From: Ctenosaura bakeri
Lineage: Eukaryota > Chordata > Lepidosauria > Squamata > Iguanidae
Direction of reading: 5' to 3'
Assembly (NCBI GenBank): GCA_948474755.1
Contig: CAOLHI010000397.1
Coordinates: forward strand, 310,001 to 374,000
Length of the DNA: 64,000 nucleotides
Shown here: positions 20,076-30,739 of the stretch, in pieces
Layout of the letters: the number at the start of each line of letters is the position of its first letter
How positions within the stretch are numbered: position 1 is the first letter of the stretch
Translations under genes and position numbers: made by a program
The notes under the pieces: model-generated
Databases searched by the model: none
Seen by the model: only the letters and a program-made list of their open reading frames with translations
What the model was told of the DNA's origin: nothing

Positions 20076-20207
20076 TTCCACACTAGCTTGTTATAGGGCT
20101 ATTACTCCATTTCCAACATCCTAGGGAATCCTGGGGTTTGCAGTTTAGGGAGGGGCCTCAAGGCCCCAGGATTCCCTAGGATGTTGGAAGTGGAATAACA
20201 GCACTAT
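20076..20207. mobile_element. Foldback element, older copy split by a younger one
   Basis: Left arm GGCCATTTCCACACTAGCTT to GTTTAGGGAGGGGCC, short centre CTCAA, then a right arm lacking its inner part and ending GCACTAT. There the next foldback copy begins, so the younger element landed in the right arm of this one. Both arms share the CTAGGGAATCC variant. Confidence 0.85.
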
Positions 20208-20390
20208 GTCCATTTCCGCACTAGCCTGTTATAGCGCGATGATTCCACTTTCAACATCCTCTGGAATCCTGGGGTTTGCAGTTTCGGGAGGGGCCGGACG
20301 GCCCTCCCGAAACTGCAAACCCCAGGATTCCAGAGGATGTTGAAAGTGGAATCATCGCGCTATAACAGGCTAGTGCGGAAATGGACATAG
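20204..20390. mobile_element. Foldback element, near-perfect palindrome nested in an older copy
   Basis: The arms are identical except for one base missing from a C run at the centre (GGCCGGACGGCC). Complementarity continues past the element end: CTATGTCC on the left pairs with GGACATAG on the right. Both termini carry GTCC in place of the family GGCC, so even this terminal change is matched in both arms. Confidence 0.96.
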
Positions 20391-20399
20391 AGAACTAAG

Positions 20400-21010
20400 C
20401 AGGAGGGTGTGGGGCCTTTGTCTTCTGAGTTGGGCAGCCCGGCGGGGGGGCGTGCGGGGCTTTCTCTTCTTTCCTGGGCGGTTTCTTTTTCCTCCCAGCC
20501 CCGGCAGGTTGCAACAAGGCGAGCCCCCCACTCTGGGGTGGGCGGCTTGGCAATCAAGCTAAGAGCCGCTCCGGGTGGCTTCGCCGGGCACCCTGGAAGG
20601 AGGAGGAGGAGGCGGCGACCGCCCGCCCGCGCCGAGGAACCGAGCAGGTGAGCGTGTCATTTTCCCGTCCCGAAACAAAGCACCTGCCCCCTTGATAACC
20701 TTTCGCGCGGCCGCTTCTGCCGGGCCCAAGATAAACATCGGCCATCTTCGGGTTACTTGGAGCCACCGACGCTGCTGCGGGCGGGCGGCCTGCCTGCGAA
20801 GCGCGCCTCCGCCTCCCTCCCGCCCGCTCCCGGGGTTTATCGACGGAGCGGGTGCCCCGTCGTCCCTCGGCAAGGTGAAAAGTTCAGCCGGAGGGTCAGT
20901 AGAGCTCGGCGGCCGGCCTTGACTCGCTCCTGTCTCCCAGCCCAAAAGGCACCGGCCCCGCGGTGTCCTCAAACAGAAGGACGAGTCCCGTTCTATTCAG
21001 TTGGGTCGCT
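20400..21010. promoter_or_regulatory. GC-rich island, possible promoter with a 5' splice donor
   Basis: Dense CpG over about 600 bp. On the + strand a strong donor-like GAGCAG/GTGAGC lies at 20642-20653. On the - strand CCGAAGATGGCCGATG (about 20739-20754) contains a YY1-type AAGATGGC motif of the kind found just after starts of housekeeping genes. No terminal inverted repeats are seen. No encoded protein is recognised; the frames are GC artefacts as far as I can tell. Confidence 0.4.
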
Positions 21011-21054
21011 TCCCAGGGCCAGGGATGAGTTGTAGGTTCAGGCATCTTTCACAC

Positions 21055-21290
21055 TACTGTAGGGTGAAACTCTCCTGGTGGTGTGCTGTGGAATCCTGGG
21101 ATTTGTAGTTTGGGGAGGCATAGGGGCAGGGGGTCTTTTGTGGATTTTGGACTTCATCTCCCAGAAGCCCAAGCCAACATATAAGGAGGGATTCTGGGAA
21201 TCTCAAATATTTGGAGCAAAGTGAAGTACTGCTGGAGATAATTCTGAATACCTTGCAAAACTGCAAATCCCACGATTGTGTAGAATGGAA
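21055..21290. repeat. Short inverted repeat (GGAATCCTGGGATTTGTAGTT family)
   Basis: GGAATCCTGGGATTTGTAGT at about 21090 and CAAAACTGCAAATCCCACGA at about 21255 are inverted copies around CATCTCCCAGAAGCCC. It resembles but is distinct from the GGCC foldback family. Confidence 0.55.
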
Positions 21291-21751
21291 CCATGGCAGC
21301 TAAAGTGGTATTAAAAATGCTATTTGTGTGAAGGAGATTCCATCTTGAGCTGAGCAGGCTGTCTTCTGTCTGAACACTCATAGGATGATGATGTGAACTA
21401 GTCTCCTGACAGATGGACATGGTGGGGTTATGCTGCCTCCGGGGGATTTTTGCTGTTGCAATCAGAAAAGTTACTTTTCCAAGCTCCAGATGTGCACAGA
21501 CATAAGGCACGTACTTTGAATAAGCATGATGGGACTGTAAATTCTACCCATGGTTCCAAACAGAGTGGCGAAACAAGTGTCAAGGTTTCTTTAACAAGCC
21601 CAACAATTCTTAGTTGTATTAAAAGCAGAACTTGGGAAAAGTTCCTGATAACAGCTCCCAGAATCTCTGACTTAGCCAAGTTCCTTCTTTAGACAACTCC
21701 CAAAATCTCCTGGATGAAACAACCGCTGTGATTGTGGAAGCTTCAGTCAAA

Positions 21752-22105
21752 AGAAAGACCATAGAGCTGGAAGACACCACAAGGACCATCAAGTCCAACT
21801 CCCTGTCATGCAAGAACACATCATCAAAGCATTCTCAACAGATGGCCATCCAACCTCTGTTTAAAAACCTCCAAAGAAGGTGACTCCATCACACTCCGAG
21901 GCAGCAGATTCCACTATCCAACTACTCTTCCCATCCAGAAATTTTTCCTAATGTTTAGATGGAGTCTCTTTTCCTGAAGTTTGAAGGCATTGCTCCATGT
22001 CCTAGTCTCTGGAGCAGTAGAAAACAAGCTTTCTCCATTCTCCCCTAGACATCCCTTCAAATGGAAGATGGAGCAGGCCTGTTTTCTGCTGCTCCAGAGA
22101 GGGAG
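21752..22105 (-). pseudogene. CR1-type LINE 3' fragment
   Basis: Reverse-oriented CR1 3' region: ATAGAGCTGGAAGACACCAC, CATCAAGTCCAACTCCCTGT, GGCAGCAGATTCCACT and GTCTCTGGAGCAGTAGAAAA follow the order seen at 28163 and 30243. Frameshifted. Confidence 0.8.
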
Positions 22106-23642
22106 GGACTATCATCATCACCTAGAAAAGGAACACAATTTTTTTCATATTAGCAAAATTGGGAGTATACTTCTTAGTTTTAAAATGATGTCCATTAAAA
22201 TATTATTTATTAATTAAATCAAATTGTGCCTGCAAAGGGATTAAAACACACTCCTATAGACTTTCCATTCAGAGGAAAGTCCCACTAGATTCAATATGCT
22301 TTTTTCCCAACAGTGTATACATCAGCTTAGGTCTCTCTTTCAAGCACTAGTTGGATTTCTTCCATGGGAAGTTTGACTGCCTTCAGCAAAATGTACTCCT
22401 ATCTTTTTTTGATGCTCTGACCCCAGAGCATCTTTCCAGAATTTTCAAGTATTTGAAAAAGTTAATATTTGTGAACCACAGCCAACTCCCACTGTTTAGA
22501 AAAATTAATCCCAGGAAAAGTCCCCCACCCAAACTCCCCAAATTCCCCAGTCTTTTGCTCTTGTTTCTTCTCCAGCCCATCATTCTCATAATACACTCAT
22601 CCCAGGTATCCAGTGTCACTCTCATCTAACCCACACAACCAGTAATTGAAACTGTGTTTGTTTGCACTGATTCCTTGGTACCATAGCCCCACATCTTTCA
22701 GCCATTATGAAACTATAAGGGAAGGTTACCTAGTTATAGGTCAATTGGGGAGGGTTACCTAGATATAGGCCCTTGATTAAGGGAATTAATTAAGCAATTG
22801 CAATTTCCTTGATTTCAACTGTTGTGCATTTGAATAACAGGAACACCAATTGAACTAGAAGTTCTGTTACCGTATATGTAGGAGGTCTTACTTCCCTGTG
22901 AGTGTTCACAAAGACCAAGGCCTTCAAGGTGTTTGAGACCTAGTGGTTAACTCTTTTAAGCTACAATTCTGTACTCAACCTGGATGGGGCTTATTTCTGG
23001 GTAGCCATTTATAGGCTTGCAACTTCAGTAAACCTTATCCTTAGAATTGGCTAGACCTGTAGACATCCTGTTCTTTAATGTTACTATTTTAAAGTGCTTC
23101 TGTTAGGTCGAAATTTTAACAAATAAATCCCATCCACACTTCCATGGTGGAAACTCCTTTAAATGTAATGGAGGAAAAACCCTGAGGGTTGCCCTAACAT
23201 TGTAAACTTTGTGGAAGTAGGCACCATCACCTAGATAACAGCAAATATTGTACATAATAAGAGGTGACTCTAATGTATTTAGAATCATATGTTCTCAACA
23301 TATTGAGGATCAGCTCCTGATTTGGACAACTTTCGTCGATCAGGGAGCAGTCACAATCAAACAATCTCACAGGTTTGTGGCAGGGATAAAATAGGTCTGT
23401 GGCAGCAAAACCATGTATTCCACCTCCAGCTTTTTGGAATAAATTTGTGTATGCATATATTACACTGATTGCATTTATTAGATTTAAATCTTTTTTCTTT
23501 TCTTTTTTTTTTGCAAACTCAACTCAACATGGCTCAATACTTTTTTCTCACAATGACCCTCTCAGGCAGGTCAAAGACAGGCAGAGAAATGCAGGCAGGC
23601 CCAAGGTCACCAAGCCAGTTCCCTAACTGAGGAGGTGACCTG
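22106..23642. other. Unassigned sequence with a degenerate repeat near 23550-23610
   Basis: No gene recognised. The block TTTTCTCACAATGACCCTCT then AGGCAGGTCAAAGACAGGCA resembles the degenerate repeat at 7730-7800. Confidence 0.4.
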
Positions 23643-23843
23643 GGCCATTTCTGCACTACGCTATTACAGTGCTATTAGTCCACTCCCAACTCCTATGGAG
23701 TCTTGGGATTTGCCCTTTAGGGATTTGCCCTTTAGAATTCTCAGCCAGAGAGCTCTTTGGCCCAGTAAAGGACAAGCCCCAGAATTCCACAGGATATTGG
23801 AAGTGGAATAATAGCACTATAACAATATATTGCAGAAATGGCC
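23643..23843. mobile_element. Foldback element, long asymmetric form
   Basis: GGCC ends, about 201 bp. The centre is the asymmetric AGAATTCTCAGCCAGAGAGC then TCTTTGGCCCAGTAAAGG and not a palindrome. The arms match imperfectly. A short internal duplication (GGGATTTGCCCTTTA twice) is specific to this copy. Confidence 0.88.
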
Positions 23844-23934
23844 CTGATCTTGAGCTCTGCCACGTGTAACCCCAGCACTCTAGCCCTTAGTCCTCAATAG
23901 CACGTGGAATGAACAACGACAACAACACAACGTT

Positions 23935-24105
23935 GGCCATTTCCGCACTACACTCTTATAGCGCGATGATTCCACTTTCAACATCCTATGGAATCCTGGG
24001 GTTTGCAGTTTCGGGGGGGGCCCTCCCGAAACTGCAAACCCCAGGATTCCATTGGATGTTGAAAGTGGAATCATCGCGCTATAAGAGTGTAGTGCGGAAA
24101 TGGCC
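23935..24105. mobile_element. Foldback element, palindromic form
   Basis: Arms identical except one base (CCTATGG against CCAATGG) and a contracted centre (CGGGGGGGGCCCTCCCG). The CACTACACTCTTATAGCG variant is in both arms. AACGTT lies immediately outside both ends; because it is itself palindromic, it could be a direct duplication or extended pairing. Confidence 0.95.
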
Positions 24106-24289
24106 AACGTTTAAAGGGAACTAAAGTTTTTCGCCACTCAGGATTGCCCTCCACAGCCAAGAACGGGTGGGATGGGGAGGGAGGGATCCATATGTTTAAT
24201 TGTTTAATTTTAAATGGGCCTTGAGCGCACCAAGAAAAAAAACCAGCGGGGTCCGTTTCCATTCTAAAGTTCTGCTCGGGCGTTGACAT

Positions 24290-24790
24290 AACAAGGGCTT
24301 GCCAGCCGCCCCCGCCCGCTTCCTTCGCTCTCCGTCAACAAGCTGGACCGGGGGAGCCGCAGGTCTCTCTCAGCTCATTAATATTTTGGAAACGTGAATA
24401 TTGAGCGTCGGAGGCCGCTCATTCGCCATATGCCGAGGCCACTCCCGCTATGCTGGCTGGTTCCTTTCTCTCCATTATTAGCAATTAGCTTCTCTACCTT
24501 TCCCCAGTCGGATCCAAGTATCCAAGAGACTGGGGGCGAAGGCATCGGTTCGGGGCGTGTGCGCGCAAAGCATGCTTAATGGTTCCCCCCGGCAAACAAA
24601 GGCGAGGGCGAGGGACGGGGGGGGGCTTTTAACAAGGCATCGGCACCCCCCGCGTGCGCGCGCGCCTCCGAAGCGCATCAGCTGGGAAGCAGCTCCCTTG
24701 AAATCAATGGGATGGGAAGTACCTCCAAGGATCCCGCTGAGGGCAGGAGGGGAAAGGAGAGAGGACGGAGAGGAACCTTTTGGCTCAGAT
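24290..24790. promoter_or_regulatory. GC-rich, CpG-dense segment; candidate regulatory element
   Basis: Two parts: an AT-containing core (CAGCTCATTAATATTTTGGA, CGTGAATATTGAGCG, CCATTATTAGCAATTAGCTT at about 24371-24490) embedded in CpG-rich DNA, and a GC-rich run to 24790. Homeodomain-like TAAT/ATTA sites cluster in the core. No repeat family or coding frame is recognised. It might be a conserved enhancer or an unannotated promoter. Confidence 0.35.
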
Positions 24791-24825
24791 TTCCAGGCCC
24801 CTTTAAGCGTTTGTTTCACAGAAAG

Positions 24826-24850
24826 ACACACACACACACACACACACACA
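24826..24850. repeat. (CA)n microsatellite
   Basis: About twelve CA units directly before a foldback element. Confidence 0.9.
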
Positions 24851-24855
24851 GAGTG

Positions 24856-25035
24856 GGCCATTTCCGCACTAGGCTGTTCTAGCGCGATGATTCCACTTTC
24901 AACCTCCTCTGGAATCCTGGGGTTTGCAGTTTCGGGAGGGGCCGTCCGGCCCCTCCCGAAACTGCAAACCCCAGGATTCCAGAGGAGGTTGAAAGTGGAA
25001 TCATCGCGCTAGAACAGCCTAGTGCGGAAATGGCC
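24856..25035. mobile_element. Foldback element, essentially perfect 180-bp palindrome
   Basis: 89-bp arms with no mismatch; only the central pair of GCCGTCCGGC fails to match. Arm-specific variants CTAGGCTGTTCTAGCG and CAACCTCCTCTGG are present on both sides. Confidence 0.97.
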
Positions 25036-25191
25036 ACACAGACAGAGACACACACGAACGAATCAAACCGCTCCTGATGGCCAGGAAAAAAAGTTGGACC
25101 ACTCCTTAAAGGAAGTTCAAATGCTGGGGAAGACGAGATTTGCGCTGTTTCACTATCCGGTTTGGAACCAGCCATGGGACTTACAAAAGAA

Positions 25192-25380
25192 GCCCATTTC
25201 CGCACTACCCTGTTGTAGTGCTATGATTCCACTTTCAACATCCTATGGAATCCCAGGGTTTGCAGCTTGGGGAGGGGCATTTAGAATTTTCAGCCAGAGA
25301 GCTCTTTGGCCTCAGTAAACTGCGCAGAATTCCTTAGGATGTTGAAAGAAAAGCACTGTAACAGTGTAGGACAGAAATCC
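25192..25380. mobile_element. Foldback element, long asymmetric form, decayed
   Basis: Left arm CCCATTTCCGCACTACCCTG to CAGCTTGGGGAGGGGCATTT, asymmetric centre TCAGCCAGAGAGCTCTTTGG, then a right arm with a deletion (GTTGAAAGAAAAGCACTGTA) ending GACAGAAATCC. Confidence 0.88.
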
Positions 25381-26277
25381 TTGATTTCTCACATATTTGA
25401 AGGTAATCAAAGTTTGGAAAAAGGGCTACAGAATCCCTGCGCACAGTGGCTAGGGGATGCCAGGAGCTGTAGCTGGGAGTGCAATTCAGGCTGTATGCAC
25501 ACTTTCCTGGGAGTAAAAGCCACACTGAACAAAACGAACACCTTGCCCATGGAACACAGTGAAGCTTTCTTCCAAGTGGTCGAGCATGTTTAAATAAAGC
25601 AGCATCGGGCCTTTACTTAAAAATGAACTTCCCCTTGCCTAATTACTCAGAAGTAAATCCGCTTGAGCTTAATTAGACTAATTCTAGGTAGGTAAGCAAA
25701 GAAATGTAGGCTTCTGGAAAACAAAGCAGGCTTATTTGGATTGGAAGTGAAATTCTATGGAAAGATGACAGGGGCTTTGGCTGTAGTCCTATTTTAGAGT
25801 TGGTTAGAAAGGGGGGAAAAACCCCTGTGGGATTAGGGGTGTGACTGTTTAGTAAGTAGGATCAAGCTCCCCGTTTCCAAGAAAAAATAGTTTGACGCGT
25901 GTTCGATTTGAACCTTGGGAGTGTTCTGTCACTTGAGAACAGTTTTCACGAATGATAGCCACTGAGGAATTCTGTTTTTCTTTTTTTAAAAAAGGCTTTT
26001 TAGTCAGTGAGGCAGAGCATAGTTGGACCATGTTAACACTTGGCTGAGCTGGGCATCAGAGTGTGAAATGAGTCACGCTCTCTTTGTACTTGTGTGAAAC
26101 TTTCAGTGGTTTTATCGATCCAAGCACGTTTCTTTGCATTGTGGGAGGAAGTTGTGTAGGTTGTTTCAGATCTTGGTGGGTGGGGAAGGCTCAAAGCAAT
26201 AGCCCTCCATGGTGGAATTTTCAGGCCTTTATGAACTGAACAGCAATCTGCTTGAATGGTTTGTATGCAAGATTATT
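25381..26277. other. Unassigned sequence
   Basis: A short block near 25635-25690 (CTCAGAAGTAAATC with TTAATTAGACTAATTCTAGG) resembles small reptile interspersed repeats. No gene recognised. Confidence 0.4.
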
Positions 26278-26698
26278 GGCTTTTTCCGCACTTTGTAGGA
26301 CAAAGAGCAGTCTGGACTCAATGCCTGAAATCACTTGGTTCGTGAGCTGTCTGTGCCTAGGAGTACAGACCCCGGAGATGAAATGGTAGCGCTTTGGTTT
26401 GGTGGAGGCTGTCCCGGCAATAGGAGAATCTTATCCAGCCTGTTGGTCCCTCAGTATTAGACTCAACACCAGCAGTCTTTGCAAAACTTGTACAGAGTGA
26501 GGCCCTTGAGTCACCCTTGTAGCAATAGGTCCTCTTTTAATCGGTCTTTCAATAGCACAGGCAGCCACCAGTTCTGGGCGTTCCGGAGCGGGCTGAAGTC
26601 CGGACAAACAGTAAGTAGTCCGAACCCAGTTCGCCCCCAAGTGTGAATGTCCTTGTGGGAATGAACAGCCATTTCAAAAATAAAATGCGGAAAAGGCC
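26278..26698. mobile_element. Non-autonomous DNA transposon with GGCCTTTTCCGCA ends
   Basis: GGCTTTTTCCGCACTTTGT at the left is the near inverse of AAAATGCGGAAAAGGCC at the right, enclosing about 421 bp with no transposase. The terminal core GGCC-TTTCCGCA closely resembles the foldback family ends and the elements at 49979 and 59737. Outer flanks ATTATT/ATAATT do not form a clean duplication. Confidence 0.7.
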
Positions 26699-27045
26699 AT
26701 AATTTCTATTGGTTCTTCGCACTTCAAATATTAAAACAAAAAAACAAAGTACAGTCTTAGATTCAAGCCTGAAATCTGGTCATTCACCTCATCCAGTGAA
26801 ACACAAGCAAATTGCCATCTTGTTGGTAAGGAAAAGTGACCACAGAACCCAACAAGAGAGATGCAACATGTGTAGAAACAGGCTGTGTATGAAGTGGTGG
26901 TTAAGCGTGGTTAATACCCGGGGTTTCATGTATAATGGATTAGAATTCCTTTAAAGTCACACCTGTTTTTAAAAATCCTCTTCTAGTGATTAAAAAAAAA
27001 ACCTCTTTATTTTAAACACCATTTCCAGTCATTTGACAAAGACTC
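26699..27045. other. Unassigned sequence
   Basis: No recognised feature. Confidence 0.4.
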
Positions 27046-27270
27046 CTAGTATCACAGAGTTGGAAGGAACCCCATTGAGTTCAACCCCCTTGCTCAGTGC
27101 AGGATCACCAGTTAGAGCATCCCCAGCAGCAGGTAACAGTCCAGCCTCTTTTTGAAGTCATCCAGAGGCAACTGGTTCCATCACCAAACTACTCTTCCTG
27201 TCAAAAAATACTTTCTAATGTTCAATTGTTCAGCCTTGCAACTTAAAGCCATTAGACTTGGTCCTATCCA
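27046..27270 (-). pseudogene. CR1-type LINE 3' fragment
   Basis: ATCACAGAGTTGGAAGGAAC, then TTCAACCCCCTTGCTCAGTG, then a CCAGCCTCTTTTTGAAG block is reverse-oriented CR1 3' sequence from a different subfamily than the neighbouring copy at 28163. Confidence 0.7.
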
Positions 27271-27366
27271 CTATGGCAGAGGACAACAAACCTACCACTT
27301 CCTCTTTGTGACAATCTTTTTGATGACCACAATCTTTCTTGGCAACATGACAATTTTCTATTTGTA

Positions 27367-27565
27367 TGAGAACCAGCATGATGTCATGGTTTGAGCATTG
27401 GAATATGACCCAGGAGACCAAGGTTCAGTTCCCTGCTTGGCCTTGGAAATCCACTGGATGACCTTGGGAGCATCACACACTCTCAGCCCCAGAACATCCT
27501 GTGACTGAGTCACCTTAGATCACCATAAGTCAGAAATGACTTGAAGGCATATAACAAATACAGCA
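27367..27565 (+). mobile_element. tRNA-derived SINE with BovB-like tail
   Basis: Clear A-box-like head (CATGGTTTGAGCATTGGAAT), B-box-like GGTTCAGTTCC, body CACTGGATGACCTTGGGAGC and tail CACCATAAGTCAGAAATGAC then TTGAAGGCATATAACAA. The best reference copy of this family in the window. Confidence 0.88.
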
Positions 27566-28162
27566 AAGAAAGAAAAACCACAGGGGACATTCAAAAGTTA
27601 TATATCCCACCTGTAGTCCATAGTGGAACACTGCATTCTGCATCAGCATTCCCTTGTCATTCTATTTCCAAGGCAGGGGTGGGGAATTGTGGTCCTCCAC
27701 ATATTTTTGGGATTTGAATCCACAGTATCTCACCATTGGTTGTGCTGACTAGAACTGATGGAAGTTGTAGGCCAAGAACATGGATGGTCAGATTTGCCCA
27801 CACCAGTTCCAATGAGGCATGCTTAGAAACTGCCTATCTCAAGAGGGGGAAAGCATGATGGCCATTTATTTGTTTATTTAGGCCTTACACTAACTGTCAG
27901 ACTGCAAAGTCAGGCAGTGGCTCTAGCCAGCCTAGGCAATGGTGAGGAATGCTGGGAGTTAAAAAAAACTAAAGACATCTGAAAGGCTGCATCATTCCCT
28001 GGCCAACTATTTGTAGCAGGGAGAGATATCTTTTGACCCTCCAAACATTTTAGACTCCAGTTCTCAGATGCCCCAGTTAGCATGGTCAATATTAAGGGGT
28101 TATGGGAAATGAAGTTGAAAACAATCTGGGGCTGCACATTCCCCAGACCTATTTTATCACTG
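27566..28162. repeat. Short inverted repeats of the GGACT-CAACTCCCA family, decayed
   Basis: Two degenerate copies: about 27670-27800 (GTGGTCCTCCACATATTTTT with CACCATTGGTTGTGCTGAC) and about 27925-28100 (CAATGGTGAGGAATGCTGGG with GACTCCAGTTCTCAGATG). The rest is unassigned. Confidence 0.5.
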
Positions 28163-29068
28163 AATCATAGAATTGGAGGAGACCACAAGGGCCATCAAGT
28201 CCAACCCTCTGCTATGCAGGAAAATACAATCAAAGCATTCCTGACAGACATCCAGCCTTTCTTTATAACATCCAAGGAAGGAGATTCCACCACACTCCAC
28301 TAAGGCAGCATATTCCACTGTTGAGCTGCTTTTATCATCAGGACGTTCCTGATATTTAGATGGAATCTCTTTTCCTGAAGTTTGAAGGCATTGCTCCATG
28401 TCCTAGTCTCTGGAGCAGCAGAAAACAAGCTTGCTCTATCTTCCATATGACATCCCTTCACATATTTAAACATAGCTGTCATATCATCTTTTAACCTTCT
28501 CTTTTCCAGGGCAAACCTACCCAACTCTCTAAGCCACTTCTCATATGGCATGCTTCCAGGCCTTTATCATTTGGTCACCCTCCTCTGGACACATTCCAGC
28601 TTGTCAATATCCTTCTGTGGTGCCCAGAACTGGACCCAGTATTCCAAGTGGGGTCTGACCAAAGCAGAAAAAAGTGGTACTATCACTTCCCTTCACCTAG
28701 ACACTATATCCCTATTGATGCAGCCTAAAATCAGATTGGCTTTTTTAGCTGTCAAATCACACTGATGACATATGTTCAGCTTGTGTTCTAATAAGACTCC
28801 TAGATTCCTTACACATGTACTGTGGTCAGGGCAGGTGTCACCAATATTTTATTTGTGCATTTCAATTTTTTTTCTGCCCAAGTGTAGTGCCTTACATTTC
28901 TATTGATTTTTGTTAGTTTTGACCCAGCTCTCTAAACTTTTAAGATCATTTTGAATTATTAGTGTCATCTGCAAATTTGATAAGAATGCCCTCTATTCTA
29001 TCATCTGAGTCATTGATAAAGATGCTGAATAGCACTGGGACCAGAACAGAACCTTGCAATTTATAAGA
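28163..29068 (-). pseudogene. CR1-type LINE 3' fragment, longest copy
   Basis: Minus-strand translation gives EKWLRELGRFALEKRRLKDD, then MTAMFKYVKGCHMEDRASL, the RT C-terminal signature of CR1. Further upstream pieces extend to about 29068. It ends in ATCATAGAATTGGA, typical of CR1 3' tails. Frameshifts break it. Confidence 0.88.
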
Positions 29069-29569
29069 TTCATATTGTGATTTGAATCATATCTGTGACC
29101 TGATTCTAACACACACACATACACACACACGCACAGACAGTCTTGATTTAACTGGATATTTTTTTCATGCCAAAATGGTAAATAGTGAACTTGATCTTAT
29201 GCATGTTTACTTAATTTCCCTTGAACAGTGGTAACTGCTGGTGAATGGGTCTAGCACTGGAAATCACTGCTTGCTCCTTTGTTGCCTGGAAAGTCAGTCC
29301 CAAGTAATCACTTTTGCTGTATGCTCTACCGAATACTTAAGAGAAAATATGCATTGAGACCATATTAGTAAAATTCCCATGCTCAAAATGAAACATATAT
29401 TTCTGTCAAAACATGTGAGTTTTAAAGGCCTAAGACATCACTTTAAAATATATTTTGTAATCTCAACCACACTCACTTGGACATAGCCCATTATATTTAA
29501 TAGGAAGCCATTGCAGGTAATCTATAGATCCAGCAGATAGGAAGAAGAATGTAAATCTGTTTTTAAGAA
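29069..29569. other. Unassigned sequence with a (CA)n tract
   Basis: Impure CA repeat near 29110-29136. Nothing else recognised. Confidence 0.4.
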
Positions 29570-30060
29570 ATATTAGTTGATAGTATACCTCCTCAATTTC
29601 CTCCTTCCAAGTAAGCGCCTCACCCTCATTCTAAAGAATCTTTTTCAGAAATTACTGCTTTAATAATAATAATAAAGAATGAGGCCTTATTTAGCTTCTG
29701 AATAGCTACATAAGGATATTGTTCAAACGAATCTAATTTCATGTATGAATTTTCCCAACAGGGGATCTTCCTCCTCTTCTCAAACGTGCTGCTTTGCAAC
29801 CTGTACGCATGTATAACTTTTTTGATTACTAATCCCAGCCTAAATTCGATTTGATGGAGATTTTCTAACTTTCACCTTACAAGGCCTGGCTCTTTTTATT
29901 CTGGATTTTAAAAGTCATGAATTCAAGAGCACATCAACCTGACAATAAGCACCAACGAGACTCTCTTGATGAATTAAGATGCATGAGATGGAGTTGCACA
30001 AAACCACCCTAAAGCTATTCGCTTTCTATTTTTCGAAATTAAGGCTACAATTTGTGGACA
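29570..30060. promoter_or_regulatory. Repeat-free candidate conserved non-coding element
   Basis: A repeat-free stretch of even composition with several homeodomain-like sites and matched CTAAAGAATC/AAAGAATGAGG blocks. It stands out because its neighbours on both sides are old repeats. Function is guessed from texture and from position in the ATOH1 gene-poor flank; conservation could not be tested. Confidence 0.25.
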
Positions 30061-30062
30061 GA

Positions 30063-30227
30063 GCCCATTTCTGCACTAGACTGTTCTAGTGCTATTATTC
30101 CACTTTCAACATCCTGTGGAATTCTGGGGTTTGCAGTTGAGGGAGGGGCCTTTGAGGCAAGCCCCAGGATTCCATAGGATGTTGAAAGTGGAATCATAGC
30201 ACTGTAACGGCCTAGTGCTGAATGGCC
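30063..30227. mobile_element. Foldback element, shortened form
   Basis: Arms of the family joined by a short centre (GAGGGAGGGGCCTTTGAGGC). Part of the right inner arm is missing. The flanks CAGAG and CAGAT are close to a 5-bp duplication. Confidence 0.85.
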
Positions 30228-30242
30228 AGATAGCAGCCCTAA

Positions 30243-30606
30243 TTCATAGAATCATAGAAATGTAGAGTTGGAAGAGACCACACAGGCCATCCAGTCCAAC
30301 CCCCTGCCCTGCAGGAACACCCTCAAAGCACTCCCGACAGATGGCCATCCAGCCTCTGCTTAAAAACCTCCAAAGAAGGAGACTCCACTGCACTCCGAGG
30401 CAGCAGATTCCACTGCTGGACAGCCCTGACTGTCAGGAAGTTCTTCCTGAGGTTCAGGTGGAATCTCCTTTCCTGCAGCTTGAATCCATTGCTCCTTGTC
30501 CTGGTCTCTGGAGCAGCAGAAAACAAGCCCCCTCCTTCCTCTACGTGGCATCCCTTCAAATATTTAAACATGGCTATCATGTCCCCTCTTAACCTCCTCT
30601 TCTGCA
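30243..30606 (-). pseudogene. CR1-type LINE 3' fragment, youngest copy
   Basis: Minus-strand frame 30323-30607 is open for 94 residues: QKRRLRGDMIAMFKYLKGCH, later NLRKNFLTVRAVQQWNLLP and SPSLEVFKQRLDGHLSGVL, the C-terminal end of CR1 ORF2. The 3' tail repeats ATCATAGAA at 30246-30260. It is much better preserved than the other CR1 pieces here, but lacks the RT core. Confidence 0.9.
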
Positions 30607-30725
30607 ATTATATTAAATATAATTATATTAAATATTAAATATAATTATATTAAATATAAAGATTTAATATTTATATTAAATATATGATATTAAATATTTA
30701 AATATTTATATTAAATATAAAGAGA
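30606..30725. repeat. AT-rich self-complementary repeat (TATTAAATATAA units)
   Basis: About 120 bp of TATTAAATATAA-type units in both orientations, adjoining the truncated 5' end of the CR1 fragment. Confidence 0.85.
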
Positions 30726-30739
30726 TTTCTAATCCTCCC

